Below, piece after piece: positions 53,903 through 64,000 of a stretch of DNA of 64,000 bases (positions are counted from its first letter, which is position 1; every line of letters starts with the position of its first letter). Source of the stretch: Prostheceraeus crozeri. Its lineage: Eukaryota; Platyhelminthes; Polycladida; Euryleptidae. A program made the position numbers and the translations under genes. The stretch spans positions 372,001 to 436,000 of the forward strand of contig CAJQUW010005534.1 in the NCBI GenBank assembly GCA_907163375.1. Direction: 5' to 3'. The notes under the pieces are model-generated. The model saw only the letters and a list, made by a program, of their open reading frames with translations. It was not told the DNA's origin and searched no databases.

Positions 53903-55150
53903 CCTCGATTAAATTTCAATCGAGGTCAAGGTCGAGGTCTTCTACTTTAATCGAAGTCGGCCCCGAATGAAGTTAAATGATATTTATTGACTTTGATACC
54001 GGTTATTTGCATGAAAGGAAGACTGAAACATTTGTGTTTATCATGTCATTAATCACATTGTGTCAATACACTAAAAATCGCAGTATAATTTATGATGGTT
54101 TTAAATAGTCAGTTACTACATCGTGATATGAAAACAAAATATGATTTATAATAATCATATTTTGTTTTCAGATAAGAAAATGATGATTGTTCACGGAAAC
54201 GTTGAAACGTTCACTTCATGATTTTAAAACACTACAAAGTAATTTTGCAAACAAAAAATGCGCATGCCGCTCAGGAGTTCAAGGTCAATGACCTTGTGAT
54301 CATTTGTGCGTGTGTTGTACTCATGAATCCCAGCATAGTCATTTTACATGAATCAATGTTCAGTAGATAATATGAGTACGTTGCACTGTGTATGTATCAG
54401 CAATTTTCCTTTTCAATGTGGTTATATGATTCAGAAACATCGTTTGCATTATATGATTGAGCTAATTCAAAATATATCGGCTTTGTACACTTACATTACT
54501 ATGAATTTACATTAAAATACATGTACATTCAACTTGCCTTTTTGGGTACTAGTAAGAATGTTCAAAATACTTAGTCTGTGATTAGTGTAATTGAGCATAC
54601 ATTAAAACTATCCTACTTAAAATAATCATGCATAAGCTTTGTTGTCAAAATTAGTCTGTGGACCTAGACGTTAGCCTACATTACTAATTAATTGTCCTAT
54701 TAATTTATTCACTTCCTGGTTTAAGGGGTTATATTTGTGTTAAACAGGAAAAGCTATGTTTCTAATTAAATGAAGATGTATGCCATAATTTAAGGCATGA
54801 TATGTCTTCATATCGTCTTCTTTCACGTTCTATCAAGTGCTAAAAACAACATCCGATGTTTTTTTATACATATTTATTGCCTTGCTGGTATACTTGCTAA
54901 ATCCAAATGTGTTTAGTTTTTGTAGGTAAAGGTACATGGTTATATGACTTCATGCCCTGACGATACATCATGCCAAAAATTATGACGCTAGAGCTATTAA
55001 GGAACAAATCAATACGAAAAACTAAGGAACAAATTAAAAAATTATGAATGGTGAAACATTTCTGTAGTAATCTGACAACTGTTAAGTCCGACCCCAACCT
55101 CGATTAATATCTGGCTAATCGAGGTCGAGGTAGAGGTCGCGGCCACACCT
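53903..55150. repeat. Possible DNA transposon flanked by CTCGACCTCGATT clusters
   Basis: AATCGAGGTCAAGGTCGAGG lies at about 53,920 and TAATCGAGGTCGAGGTAGAG at about 55,115, each beside an inverted CCTCGATTAA. The right end, read on the minus strand, starts CAGAGGTGTGGCCGCGACC, a hAT-like terminus. The left terminus is not clean and no target duplication was found. Confidence 0.4.
54129..54170. repeat. Perfect 18-bp hairpin
   Basis: TGAAAACAAAATATGATT and its exact complement separated by 6 nt, inside the candidate transposon. Confidence 0.8.
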
Positions 55151-55947
55151 CTGAATCCAGCTACTGACTTCTGCAATTAATGAACTAATTCAAATCTATT
55201 TCTCAAAACTGGGGTTCAAAGTTTGAACTTGCAGGCACGAATGGAAATTCCTAATTCGTGCTTGCGGTCAAGGCATTTTCGGTTAGACCATTGATAGGTA
55301 GATGTTTATAAAAGCCGACACCTAACACCGGATAGAATGAATCTTGCGTGGTCTCGGCATACTATCAAAAAAAGTAATTATTTATATCATATATGCACAA
55401 CTTTTTGATAAAGTTTGACAGGGCTTCAACAGGGTGTTTAAACCATGTGCTACCCTGATAGTGCTTCTGGTTTAAAACCTAGGATTTCCAGTTATGCTCA
55501 ATTCGTGACCAGGAGTAGTTAGTGGTACTGTAATCAGTGAACATTTGATTGCACTCAAGTGATTGAAGGATGTTTTCATATGTTGTATACATGTTATTAG
55601 GAATATTTTTCAATGACACTCAATTAAGACGGAGCAAACAAAATTTGTTGAGTTCCAGCTACGGATTGCCGTCTTTGTTATGTATTTCGAAAAATCCATC
55701 GATTTGTAAAGGTACCTCCCTTGTAGCTCTCATCCACTTAAGAGTGAAAGATTGGCAATGCCAGGCATGCTGCTAGATACATATGCCCCCATATAGAATG
55801 AAGTTGCCGCTAAGCCTATATTTTCGGTTTCCTTGTCATTCTTAGCTTCACTAGCCTTGAGATGTGATCATTCGCCTTTATTGATAGGGGTGTGTCCAAA
55901 ACACCACTTACCAAATTTGTTTCGGTGCATCAGGTAATACTTTCTCA

Positions 55948-56663
55948 CAGGGATGCGGAGTCGGAGTCCCGGAGTCCTATCATTTTTGTCGGAGTCCTAT
56001 CTTTTGATAGGACTCCGGACTCCGGCCTATAACTAGACCAGAAACATAATACAAACAAATCATTTATTTGTTTGTATTATATAGCTGTCACTGTCTTGAT
56101 GTCAATTTTCTCCGTCAAACAAAAGTACAGAGACAGCAGTGCATGCAAAGCTTGTAGCAGTTGAAGGAATGAATCGTGATAGTGAAAAAAGGATTGTCTT
56201 TTCACTCGGTGATTTAGTAGAGAAGACAAGCCTTCCTAGCCTCGATCACACCCACACACCAAAGGTCACATCACAGACAAAAATGAAATAATAGTTCGTT
56301 TCAGAAAATTACATCTTACCCTCACGTTGATCGTGTGTGATGGCTCCTCTAGAGCGCATATTAAAATCGAAAGTGTCCTCATATTTTTGAAGAAGGATGG
56401 AGGACTTTCATGCCTGGTAGAGACTGGAGAAAAACCGTGTGAAGCATACATCAACAAGATGGGAGGAGCTGAGTCGCATGCATTCAACTTAAAGCGACAT
56501 TTGATAAACTTTCATCGGAAATAATTGATATAGCAATGATCACCAATATGTCCAGGTAAATGCAGGTTACAAGTTTATTTTTCAAAAAACTAGGCTTTAT
56601 AAACTTGCTACCCGGAGTCGGAGTCCGATCAACTTCCGGACTCAGCTCAATGCACAGCTCCTG
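55948..56663 (+). mobile_element. hAT-type element with BED-zinc-finger remnant
   Basis: The ends are CAGGGATGCGGAGTCGGAGT and the complement of CAGGAGCTGTGCATTGAGCT, with repeated CGGAGTCGGAGTCC and GGACTCCGG near both. The internal frame (56,327-56,524) ends AESHAFNLKRHLINFHRK, the second half of a BED zinc finger, the usual hAT transposase N terminus. It is only about 716 bp, so an internally deleted copy; no 8-bp duplication was seen. Confidence 0.65.
56046..56080. repeat. Perfect 15-bp hairpin
   Basis: ATAATACAAACAAAT and its exact complement around a 5-nt loop, inside the hAT-type element. Confidence 0.75.
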
Positions 56664-57094
56664 TCAAATAAGCTTGATTAAGTGTGGGATTGGCTTGTAT
56701 ATTGTTCTTCTGTGGTTGGTTGTCACTTCTATAACAGAATAATTGCAAATTGAATAGCTATGTCAACGCTTATTCTATCTATAACAATATTTGTTATGTA
56801 GATTAGCTTTACAAGATTCCCGTGATTATACCAGGCAAAATTTGTGAAGGTGAAACGACCACTGCCGTGATCATATGAAGTGGTCGTTACAAGTATTTAA
56901 CTGCTTATCGAGAAATTCTTGATTGATAATAGGATAGCGCTCTGTGTCATGGCATTCTTCTGACAATATTTCGTTGTCGAATATTCAATATTCTTTCGAT
57001 ATACTGAACAATTAGATGAAATCGGCAATGTTAGATTCACATAGTGATCATCTTTTTTGACTCCGAGTGTAGACTACCATGATAAATATTTCTT

Positions 57095-57268
57095 GTGGTT
57101 GTGAAGGTTTGATCCTGCCAATTGACAGAGTCGTGTAAGTGACTCGTAGCTCAGTTGGTTAGAGCACAGGTCTAGTTAACCTTGGTCGTAGGTTCGAATC
57201 CTACCAGCCGCGCATCTTTTGCATGGCAATTTGATCTATCGTTTATTTAATTTCATTGTTGTTAATTG
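57095..57268 (+). mobile_element. tRNA-derived SINE, copy 1
   Basis: The A box TAGCTCAGTTGG (57,147-57,158) and B box GGTTCGAATCC (57,191-57,201) sit in a tRNA-like head with good D and T stems, but the acceptor stem is imperfect. A 5' leader (TTTGATCCTGCCAATTGACA) and a 3' tail (TTTTGCATGGCAATTTGATC) are shared with copy 2, which shows it is a repeat rather than a functional tRNA gene. Confidence 0.85.
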
Positions 57269-57582
57269 CATTCACGACATGGTTTAAGATGCATGGTACC
57301 CAGAGTTCCGTTATTTCCGCTATTTTCCGCTTTTTCGAAAATTGTCCTTTCTCGTTTTTTTACCAATTTTTCCGTTATTTCCTTCTTTCTTCAAATTGTC
57401 ATATGTAAATTGCAAAATGCTACTGAATCTTGTTATCGTATTCCTGGAACTTTCATAGTAACATTCAGATAAGTAGATTAAAGTGAAATACGCTTAGGTA
57501 CAATAATCTTAATCTCTTGCCACAGTTGTGAATCTAATGTGATTTTCAGGAGGGTCTACAAAGGGAAAATTGACGTATGCGT

Positions 57583-58611
57583 TAGAGATGTACATGGCTC
57601 GACCTGACGAGCCGCGAGTCGATGTGATTTTGAAATATTCAAGCCTAGCTGAACCGAGCCATGCAATGCTAGAGCCAAGCCGAACTGCCGAGCCGTTTTA
57701 ATTTTGGGTAAAATAAAGTTAAAATTCAACCTAATGTACAGTGTCAATACACATGGTTTGTTAACAAGTGCTGATTGCAGAACATTTACTGGATGTAATT
57801 ACAGTTGCATCATCAATTGTAGATTGTGAAGTAATTCTTCACTTGACGATAAAGTTAGTAACATGGTAACATTACAATGATTACCTTGTCTTATGAAAAT
57901 TCCTGGTTGTATTGACGCAATATTTATACATAGCTATGGTTTTCCTTGTCTATCATTCTTACAAATTTGCTGAGCTATACAAATTACCATTGCTGAGTTT
58001 ATGCAAAGGTTTTAAAGTCTCTTAAATGAATGAATTTTAATTCTTTGATAAATTCATGCTTTCATGATGTAATTTAAGTCACTAAAATTCGGGAAATAAT
58101 TCGATTAAAAATAATTCGGGAAAAAATCATTAGACATATTGTTTGACTTACAAATTCATTCATTTGGTAGGCTACAAAATCAGTTAAAATGAAGAAAAAT
58201 CAGATTTTGGAAAACCCCATTCCGGTGTAAAGGTATAAACCTCGTTTTATAACTGCGATTGCGATTAGGCCTACCCATAAATATCGTGTATGACCAAAAA
58301 TTCATCAAAATATATCGGATTCGATATTATCTAAAAAAAATTTTTGTATACCTGAACTCTAACTCTGAAGTAGGTCTTTAAATTCTATAAATCATTATCC
58401 TAATAGTTAGGATTTTAAATAGGCCTACTTATTAAATACTACCAAAATTTAGTCAGCCTACGTCAAAAAATTAAATAAAATCTATCTTGCACCTTAAACG
58501 ATATATTTTAAGCCAAGCCGAAGAGCCGCGGCTCCGACCGGCTCGACCGGCTCGAACAAGTGGAGCCGAGCCGCCATCGGTTTGGCTCGGCTCGGCTTAG
58601 GTACATTTCTA
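57583..58611. mobile_element. hAT-type non-autonomous element with 8-bp target duplication
   Basis: The element starts TAGAGATGTACATGGCTCG and ends as the complement of TAGAAATGTACCTAAGC. GTATGCGT flanks it at 57,575-57,582 and 58,612-58,619. Clusters of GGCTCGGCTC/GAGCCGAGCC near both ends are subterminal repeats. The 1,029-bp body is AT-rich and non-coding. Confidence 0.88.
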
Positions 58612-58619
58612 GTATGCGT

Positions 58620-59849
58620 TTAATACGTATGGGATGTTTCTGATGAAATCGAAAAATCTTTTCTATTTTTGCTGCTCCTGCATCACATCATCACATCTGG
58701 GCTGTTTGTAGAGACGTAGAGATCAATTCAATAAAAGAAGGACAAGCTTTGAATGTACAAATTTCTTCTGAATTCTTCAGATCCGTTTAAGGGTGCAAAA
58801 CTCAATGTAATCCTACTTTTTAGCTTTTTATCATTTTCTGATCACATCGTTAAAATATTGCGCTCGTACTTTCATGCACCAAATATTTGTGGTGCTTCTG
58901 TCTTTTATGTTTATGTAATCCATCATTTAGTACAAAAGTACATTTTACCGATGCATCCATGTTTAGTGAACAATAGGTCTGTGGCAGTATTACTGTATTA
59001 AGTCCTACGATACATCTTGACCCTCATCGCCACACCTGTCTACCTGTGTAGACGACGTGTTTTTTTGAAACATTGCAACTTCTTCAAAAATGATATCTTG
59101 ATGAAATATATTTTCCATGTATATTTTTGAAGTATTATGCTATCCTTAGAATTTCAGATCTAAAATCAATTTCGGTCATGTCAAACACGCATTACAATCA
59201 TATTCGGCACACCTGTGTACCTTTGCATAAGTCAGCACTTAATGTACAAAAATGTTGGATTTTCGGAAGACAATAATTAAACTCTTGGTTCTGTTAGAGT
59301 GTCAGGCGTGCTTAGTTGTCTGAGAGAACATTTTACGGAAGTTCTTTTATGAGTCACAAAAGTCAAAGTCCGTTTGGTTAAGTGAAGGATTGCCACAATA
59401 AAAACTGCATTTGTGTTTTGTAAGTGACCGTCTGAAAGATATTCTACAAGGTATGTGGCGTTGGTCAGTCGAAGAAGTCAAAGTCCACTCCGCATTGGTT
59501 GAATCATTGCACAAGAGGAATTGGTTCATACATGATAGAAATTTTCACTTCCAACTTCAGTAGGATATCATCAATCGTTATTCTACGAAGTTCAGCGACG
59601 TTCAGTAGATTGGCGATCAACCTAAACCTTAGTTTGATGCCTGTCTGCATAATATTATATGTTCACATGAATGGTGAAATTGATTGTTTCGAAATTTTTT
59701 GAAGCTATGAAATTCAATTAGTGAACATATTCGAACATTTTTCAATAGTAAGTACTCACGATGGCACTATTTAGTAGATGCTGATTGCTCATTGCAGTTC
59801 ATGAAGAATGTGAACCTAGGAAACTTATCCGTTTTTTTGCTTTATCCGT
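58620..59849. other. Stretch with nothing recognised
   Basis: AT-rich sequence, probably UBALD intron. No supported coding or repeat feature. Confidence 0.4.
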
Positions 59850-60240
59850 TCAACGTCCTTTTCTCCATCTCCGTTGGGTTGGACGATGATAACTCTCGGA
59901 ATTTCTCCCTTCCCCCCTCCCCCCCAGCCACTCAATTCGCGCAGTCACAGCTGCATTCGTTCCACCACCGGAATCCAACATGTCTCCCAAGTATCAGAAA
60001 CGGGTAACAGTGTCGCACCTGAGCATCTCTTGCCCTCTTCACTTGTCAATAATTGCGCCAATTCTTTCCTTCTCCTCTCCTGAGATTGCCAAATGATCTT
60101 ATGGGCATTCTCCTTTGCCTTTGCATATCGCGAATCGCATTCTCTGTTCTTCCACTGCTGCGGCTACTTCTTAGCACCACCATGTGTCAGTATGTCTTGG
60201 TGCACACTTCGTCTTGCCGCTAAGTGAAATAAGAAATGTA
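59850..60240 (-). mobile_element. LINE fragment (reverse transcriptase thumb region)
   Basis: Minus frames read YAKAKENAHKIIWQSQERRR then, in another frame, YLGDMLDSGGGTNAAVTARI and KFREL. YLGDML.SGGG..AA..AR is a hallmark of a LINE family common in marine invertebrates. The intervening catalytic palm is missing, so the copy is internally deleted. A C/G tract at 59,907-59,927 is part of this frame. Confidence 0.65.
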
Positions 60241-60744
60241 AGTCTAGCTCTAGATTATGTATTCAACAACTCAAATATTCTATGCTTCATTTTTGTCGCA
60301 TTAATGTGAATTAATCTGTAAATAAAATTAAAAATCTTTTTCAACTCAATCGTAGAGGTGGCGCTATCAAAGTGCCCATTACGAGTGAGCTGCTCAAAGT
60401 TGAGAAGAACGGTAGAGGTGATGCAAAAAGCGAACGGTGAATTTCGACGAGATCAGCAAGCGTCTTCTGCCTATCACCAACGACAAAGCTTGAAAAAAAT
60501 GAAAGAAATGTTAATTGGAATCGAATTTGCTGATCTTCAGACAGAAAAAGGAAACTCTCGACTGGAGACTGCTCTCGACAGTAGAAATATACAAAGAGAT
60601 AAGAAGATCTTGCATGGACAGGAATTAATTCACACGAGTTTGAAAGAAAGAAGGAACTTAAAGTGGAATTGGATGGTGTGAATCAAAATGACAATGACTT
60701 CACTCACTCATCCCTTTTTGCGTCCTTTTCCAGAAGATGGTGGT
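60241..60744 (+). other. Open stretch of uncertain status
   Basis: A 107-codon plus frame (60,358-60,681) is rich in Lys/Arg/Glu (SLKKMKEMLIGIEFADLQTE). In another frame a short stretch GGAIKVPITSELLKVEKNGR follows an AG. Neither has a homologue I recognise. It could be exonic remnants or LINE-linked sequence. Confidence 0.2.
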
Positions 60745-61175
60745 TTATGCGCTTACTGCTTTAGTATGAACTTCCAATTCGGTCGATCACGGGCGTCCTC
60801 TTCCTGGGCTCCCACACGTTTGGATCATCTTTCACCACTTGGTCCCAGGTCTTCTTTTGTCTTCCTGCTCCTCTTTTACCATCTACTTCCATCCATATGA
60901 CTTTTCTGATCCACTCTGTCTCATCCCTTCTTACCACGTGGCCAAACCAACGTAGTCTTTGCCTTCTCACGATATTTGTGATGTTCTCAAGACCCATTGC
61001 TTCTCTGATGCTGTCATTCGATTTCCTGTCCGATAAACTGACACCACACATCTACCTCGGCATTCACATCTCCAAACGTTCAAGCATCTTCTGATGGGAT
61101 GAAAGCAGCGGTCATGACTCGCAACCATAAAGCATAACTTGCCGCACACAGGCTCCATATAGATGACCCTTGGTT
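60745..61175 (-). mobile_element. LINE fragment (C-terminal reverse transcriptase region)
   Basis: The minus frame reads MCGVSLSDRKSNDSIREAMG, VRRQRLRWFGHVVRRDETEW and GKRGAGRQKKTWDQVVKDD. MCGVSL.DRK...LR..LG, RLRWFGHV and GRPKKTW are the end of the same LINE type as the 59.9-kb piece. A short upstream part (RCLNVWRCECRGR) is in another frame. Confidence 0.8.
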
Positions 61176-61810
61176 CTCAAAGATGACCCTTCAGTAGATT
61201 CTAACTTCTGATATACATACATATCTATATCTTTATTCATTATGCTACTCTGTTATTACAGTCAGTTTCTCCACTTGCTCAGATTGACGGAGGCTAATAA
61301 TACGGAGTGATACGAAGGCAAATTTTATCATTTTTATGGAAGTCTACGCGCACAGTTGAATAGTACTTCCTTCATATTGACAGTTGATTGGTAGCGTCTC
61401 ACTTGTGTTGTAATTTCATGTGCTAACTGCAAATCATAACCCTTTCGTTAGATACTTTATGTATAATTTGTATGACACGCAAAATACAATGTGATTTGAT
61501 GAGATGAATCAATGGGATTAGACAATATTAGAAATATTAACAAGATTTTCAACCATGGATGGCTTCATATATTCAAATAATGAGCGTAAAGCTTCAAACT
61601 GGTTGAAAATACATGAATGACGCTGTGTGGCAAACTTAACGTATTCCTTTATTTTTCCGTTTTTTCAGTTATTATTCTTCGGTAATAGCGCTGGGAACCC
61701 TGAAGATGCTTTGGTGGACAATCGATCCCCGCTACTTGCCTTAATGTCGGCGGTCACATTTTTGACGTGTTATTTATTCATTGATTATTATTGCCTTGAC
61801 AACTGATGTG

Positions 61811-61984
61811 TGGTGGTGAGGGTTTGATCCTGCCAATTGACAGAGTCACGTAAGTGGCTCGTAGCTCAGTTGGTTAGAGCACAGGTCTAGTTAACCTTGG
61901 TCGTAGGTTCGAATCCTACCAGCCGCACATCTTTTGCATGGCAATTTGATCTATCGTTTATTTAATTTCATTGTTGTTAATTGA
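61811..61984 (+). mobile_element. tRNA-derived SINE, copy 2
   Basis: Same 174-bp unit as copy 1, with only a handful of differences. A box 61,862-61,873 and B box 61,906-61,916. The acceptor region GTGGCT/AGCCGC pairs better here than in copy 1. Neither end shows a clear target duplication. Confidence 0.85.
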
Positions 61985-64000
61985 ATTAAATCTTAAATTC
62001 ATAATGTATTTAGATATGTCAAATAATATTGCCGAACAACGAATTCACAATAATTGATTTCCAATGATAGTGGATTTCCATTATTTCATTGTCAGTGATT
62101 TGAAATGCTGTTTTCCTTTGGAGAAAAGTATCATTGAATCTCTGCTGTATGATGTTCATCGAGACTATCATACTAAATTGTTAAGGTTTCGAACATTGCT
62201 TTGAGAAAACCTAAGACCATCGGCAACTTCGGGCAAGCTTCTATGTTTTCTACTCATGTCTCACTTTTGATGGATTACCCATGTACAATGTTCATATTTT
62301 CTTTTATCCTTTAGCCCAACCCACTTAATTTCTGAATTGTGGTGATAGGATTGGGATGCAAAAGTGGACTAACACCCACGAATGCAATCGATGTGGTCAT
62401 TCTTGAAATCAGCCTTTTCTGTGACAAGAATACAGAGAGCAATGTGAGTTTCGGTCACGATGGATGCAAGCCATGAATTTTGATGCGCAATATGCATAAG
62501 ACTTCTGTTTATTATAACAGTTCGAAGGAAATTTTGAAAGCCATCTTGCATCTTGCACTTGTCCATGCCATATCAACCGTCTCTTTGGACACCATTAGAA
62601 GACCAATTCCAGCGTTACGGGCGTGATGTTTGCAGAAATGTTGCATTGATGTAGGTATAGTGTCCGGTAGTGCGCATGCAAAATTTGAAGTCTTACCGGT
62701 AATTCAATTTACTTCGACTTTGAAATGAAAAAAGTGCTTCGTTCGGGCGTGATGCAAAAGCGACATGAAATTTCGAGCTAAATTTCATTCTTGAATTTCT
62801 TCCTCAAAAATGCTAATAGCATGTTGCATTTTTTGTGAAGTTGTAAATGATGAGCTTTAATTTCAGCATGTCATATTGGTCAGAAACGAAAGCGCAAGGA
62901 TTATCTCACATGCTCAAGAGATAGGCGTTCGGGCATGACGCTCCTAATTCACCATGAGCTCGAGAACCTGTAATACAATTTGCACTTCGTTGACTAGCTG
63001 AATTTGATATAAGTGAGATGTGGACAAGTCAAGGTGAAGTAGTAGCATCTAAAGACAGACATAGTATTGAAATAAAAACTTAAGATCGCTTAAAAACGCA
63101 CCCAAACCTAAGATCTTCTCCCGAAGCACACTCAGAGCTAGTGCACTCACATGCTATCATCATAATGTGAGCTTAGACGCGCACACTGTGAGTGGCTCGA
63201 AAAACTATTTTGTTCGCAAGACACAGCTTTGGAATCATCGTCCTCAGACCACTTCTCCTTGACCAATGCAATCTTGATACTTTCAAGATGCGTGCGAACA
63301 GGTTTGTGATGTGGACAGCTTAATCAAATTAAAAGATGTTTTTTTCTTTCGTTCATTTATGCAATTTATTACTTTTTCATTGAGTAACCCCTAGCTTTGT
63401 TCATGGCTCATAGCTGTGCTATGGGTGAAAATTTTGTAAAAAACTTAATTTCAATTGAAATCTTGATTTGCTTATTATGTATTCTTTCTATAGATTATTT
63501 TTCTTCCCATAATTTAAAGATATATCATATCACATTGGCATTTCATTTTATCATTCATATTGCATTAAGTAGTCCCGATAATTATCTACGGGTAGTATTT
63601 ACCGTTTGCATAATACAGATAGGATTCGGAAAAGAATAAATGCTTTCCGAGAACACTCAGAACACTTTCTGAGAACACTTATCTACAATTGAAATCTAAA
63701 ACAAAAATGATCATTCAGTGCTCATGATGTTGTTGAACAAATCTTCACATGCACTGTAATCCTCTTTGGTCAAAGAAGCAATTATAAATCTACCTTTCAC
63801 TGTTTTTTTCTTCTTGTGGAAGGGCCACTGTTACCATCATAGTTCACTTTGCTATCGATTGGTGATCAGCAGCTCAAGGAAATACAAATGTACTGTTATT
63901 AGCCTCCCCCTCAAGAAAATTTGTCTACGCAGTGTCGTTGGCTTTATCCATTTCTTCTATAGTGTACTGCTATAAAATGCCATTTCCGTGTCAAGCCAAA
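61985..64000. other. Stretch with nothing recognised
   Basis: About 2 kb of AT-rich DNA, presumably UBALD intron. Open frames are short and without homology. Confidence 0.4.

Noticed and set aside
55200-55320. Another tRNA-like repeat (minus strand, AAGTTCAAACTTT)
   Set aside because: The box-like elements are too degenerate and the stems do not form; not enough to call.
57145-57215. Functional tRNA gene
   Set aside because: Good A and B boxes and T stem, but the acceptor stem pairs badly and the homology with the 61.8-kb copy extends well beyond the tRNA on both sides, so it is a SINE.
59792-60083. Plus frame resembling a proline/serine-rich UBALD second exon
   Set aside because: The minus strand of the same bases reads YLGDMLDSGGGTNAAV, a clear LINE signature, so the plus reading is a shadow.
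61855-61930. Functional tRNA gene
   Set aside because: Same SINE family as the 57.1-kb copy.

Overview
The window is animal nuclear DNA: AT-rich, with long introns, split genes and a dense mix of retroelements and DNA transposons. The LINE (RTE-like, L2/CR1-like, I/Jockey-like), Penelope-like, BEL/Pao, hAT, mariner and tRNA-SINE load fits an invertebrate metazoan. I cannot name the species.

Layout. The minus strand from about 39.8 kb down to 0.5 kb carries most of the gene for jouberin (AHI1), a ciliary transition-zone WD40 protein. I placed eleven coding exons; every splice phase agrees, giving about 724 codons (charged N-terminal region, the conserved pre-WD domain and the first WD40 repeats). 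The first exons and the last part (remaining WD40 blades, SH3) lie outside what I can place. One AHI1 intron (9.2-29.0 kb) holds a short intronless gene for a secreted cysteine-containing protein (15.6-16.3 kb, minus), several MITE-like palindromes, a LINE remnant and a nearly whole BEL/Pao element (20.7-26.9 kb). It also holds a tRNA-derived repeat carrying a canonical hammerhead ribozyme core (27.0-27.3 kb). The next introns contain a Penelope-like insertion with 559-bp inverted arms (30.6-32.9 kb) and a hAT-type element with a perfect target duplication (35.0-36.6 kb).

From 39.8 to 51 kb lies a transposon nest: a 2.5-kb TIR element with an RTE fragment, a mariner transposase abutting an L2/CR1-like LINE, and two Penelope-like fragments. 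At 51.3 kb on the plus strand is the first coding exon of a UBALD-like (UBA-like domain) gene, so AHI1 and UBALD appear divergent. The remaining 12.5 kb is probably UBALD intron. It holds MITE, hAT, SINE and LINE fragments, including two near-identical tRNA-SINE copies and a 1.03-kb hAT-type element with an 8-bp target duplication.

The most unusual signal is the set of hammerhead-like motifs. One, at 27,041-27,082 on the minus strand, has every core nucleotide and directly follows a tRNA-type pol III promoter. Seven others in or near Penelope-like sequence are degenerate or incomplete.
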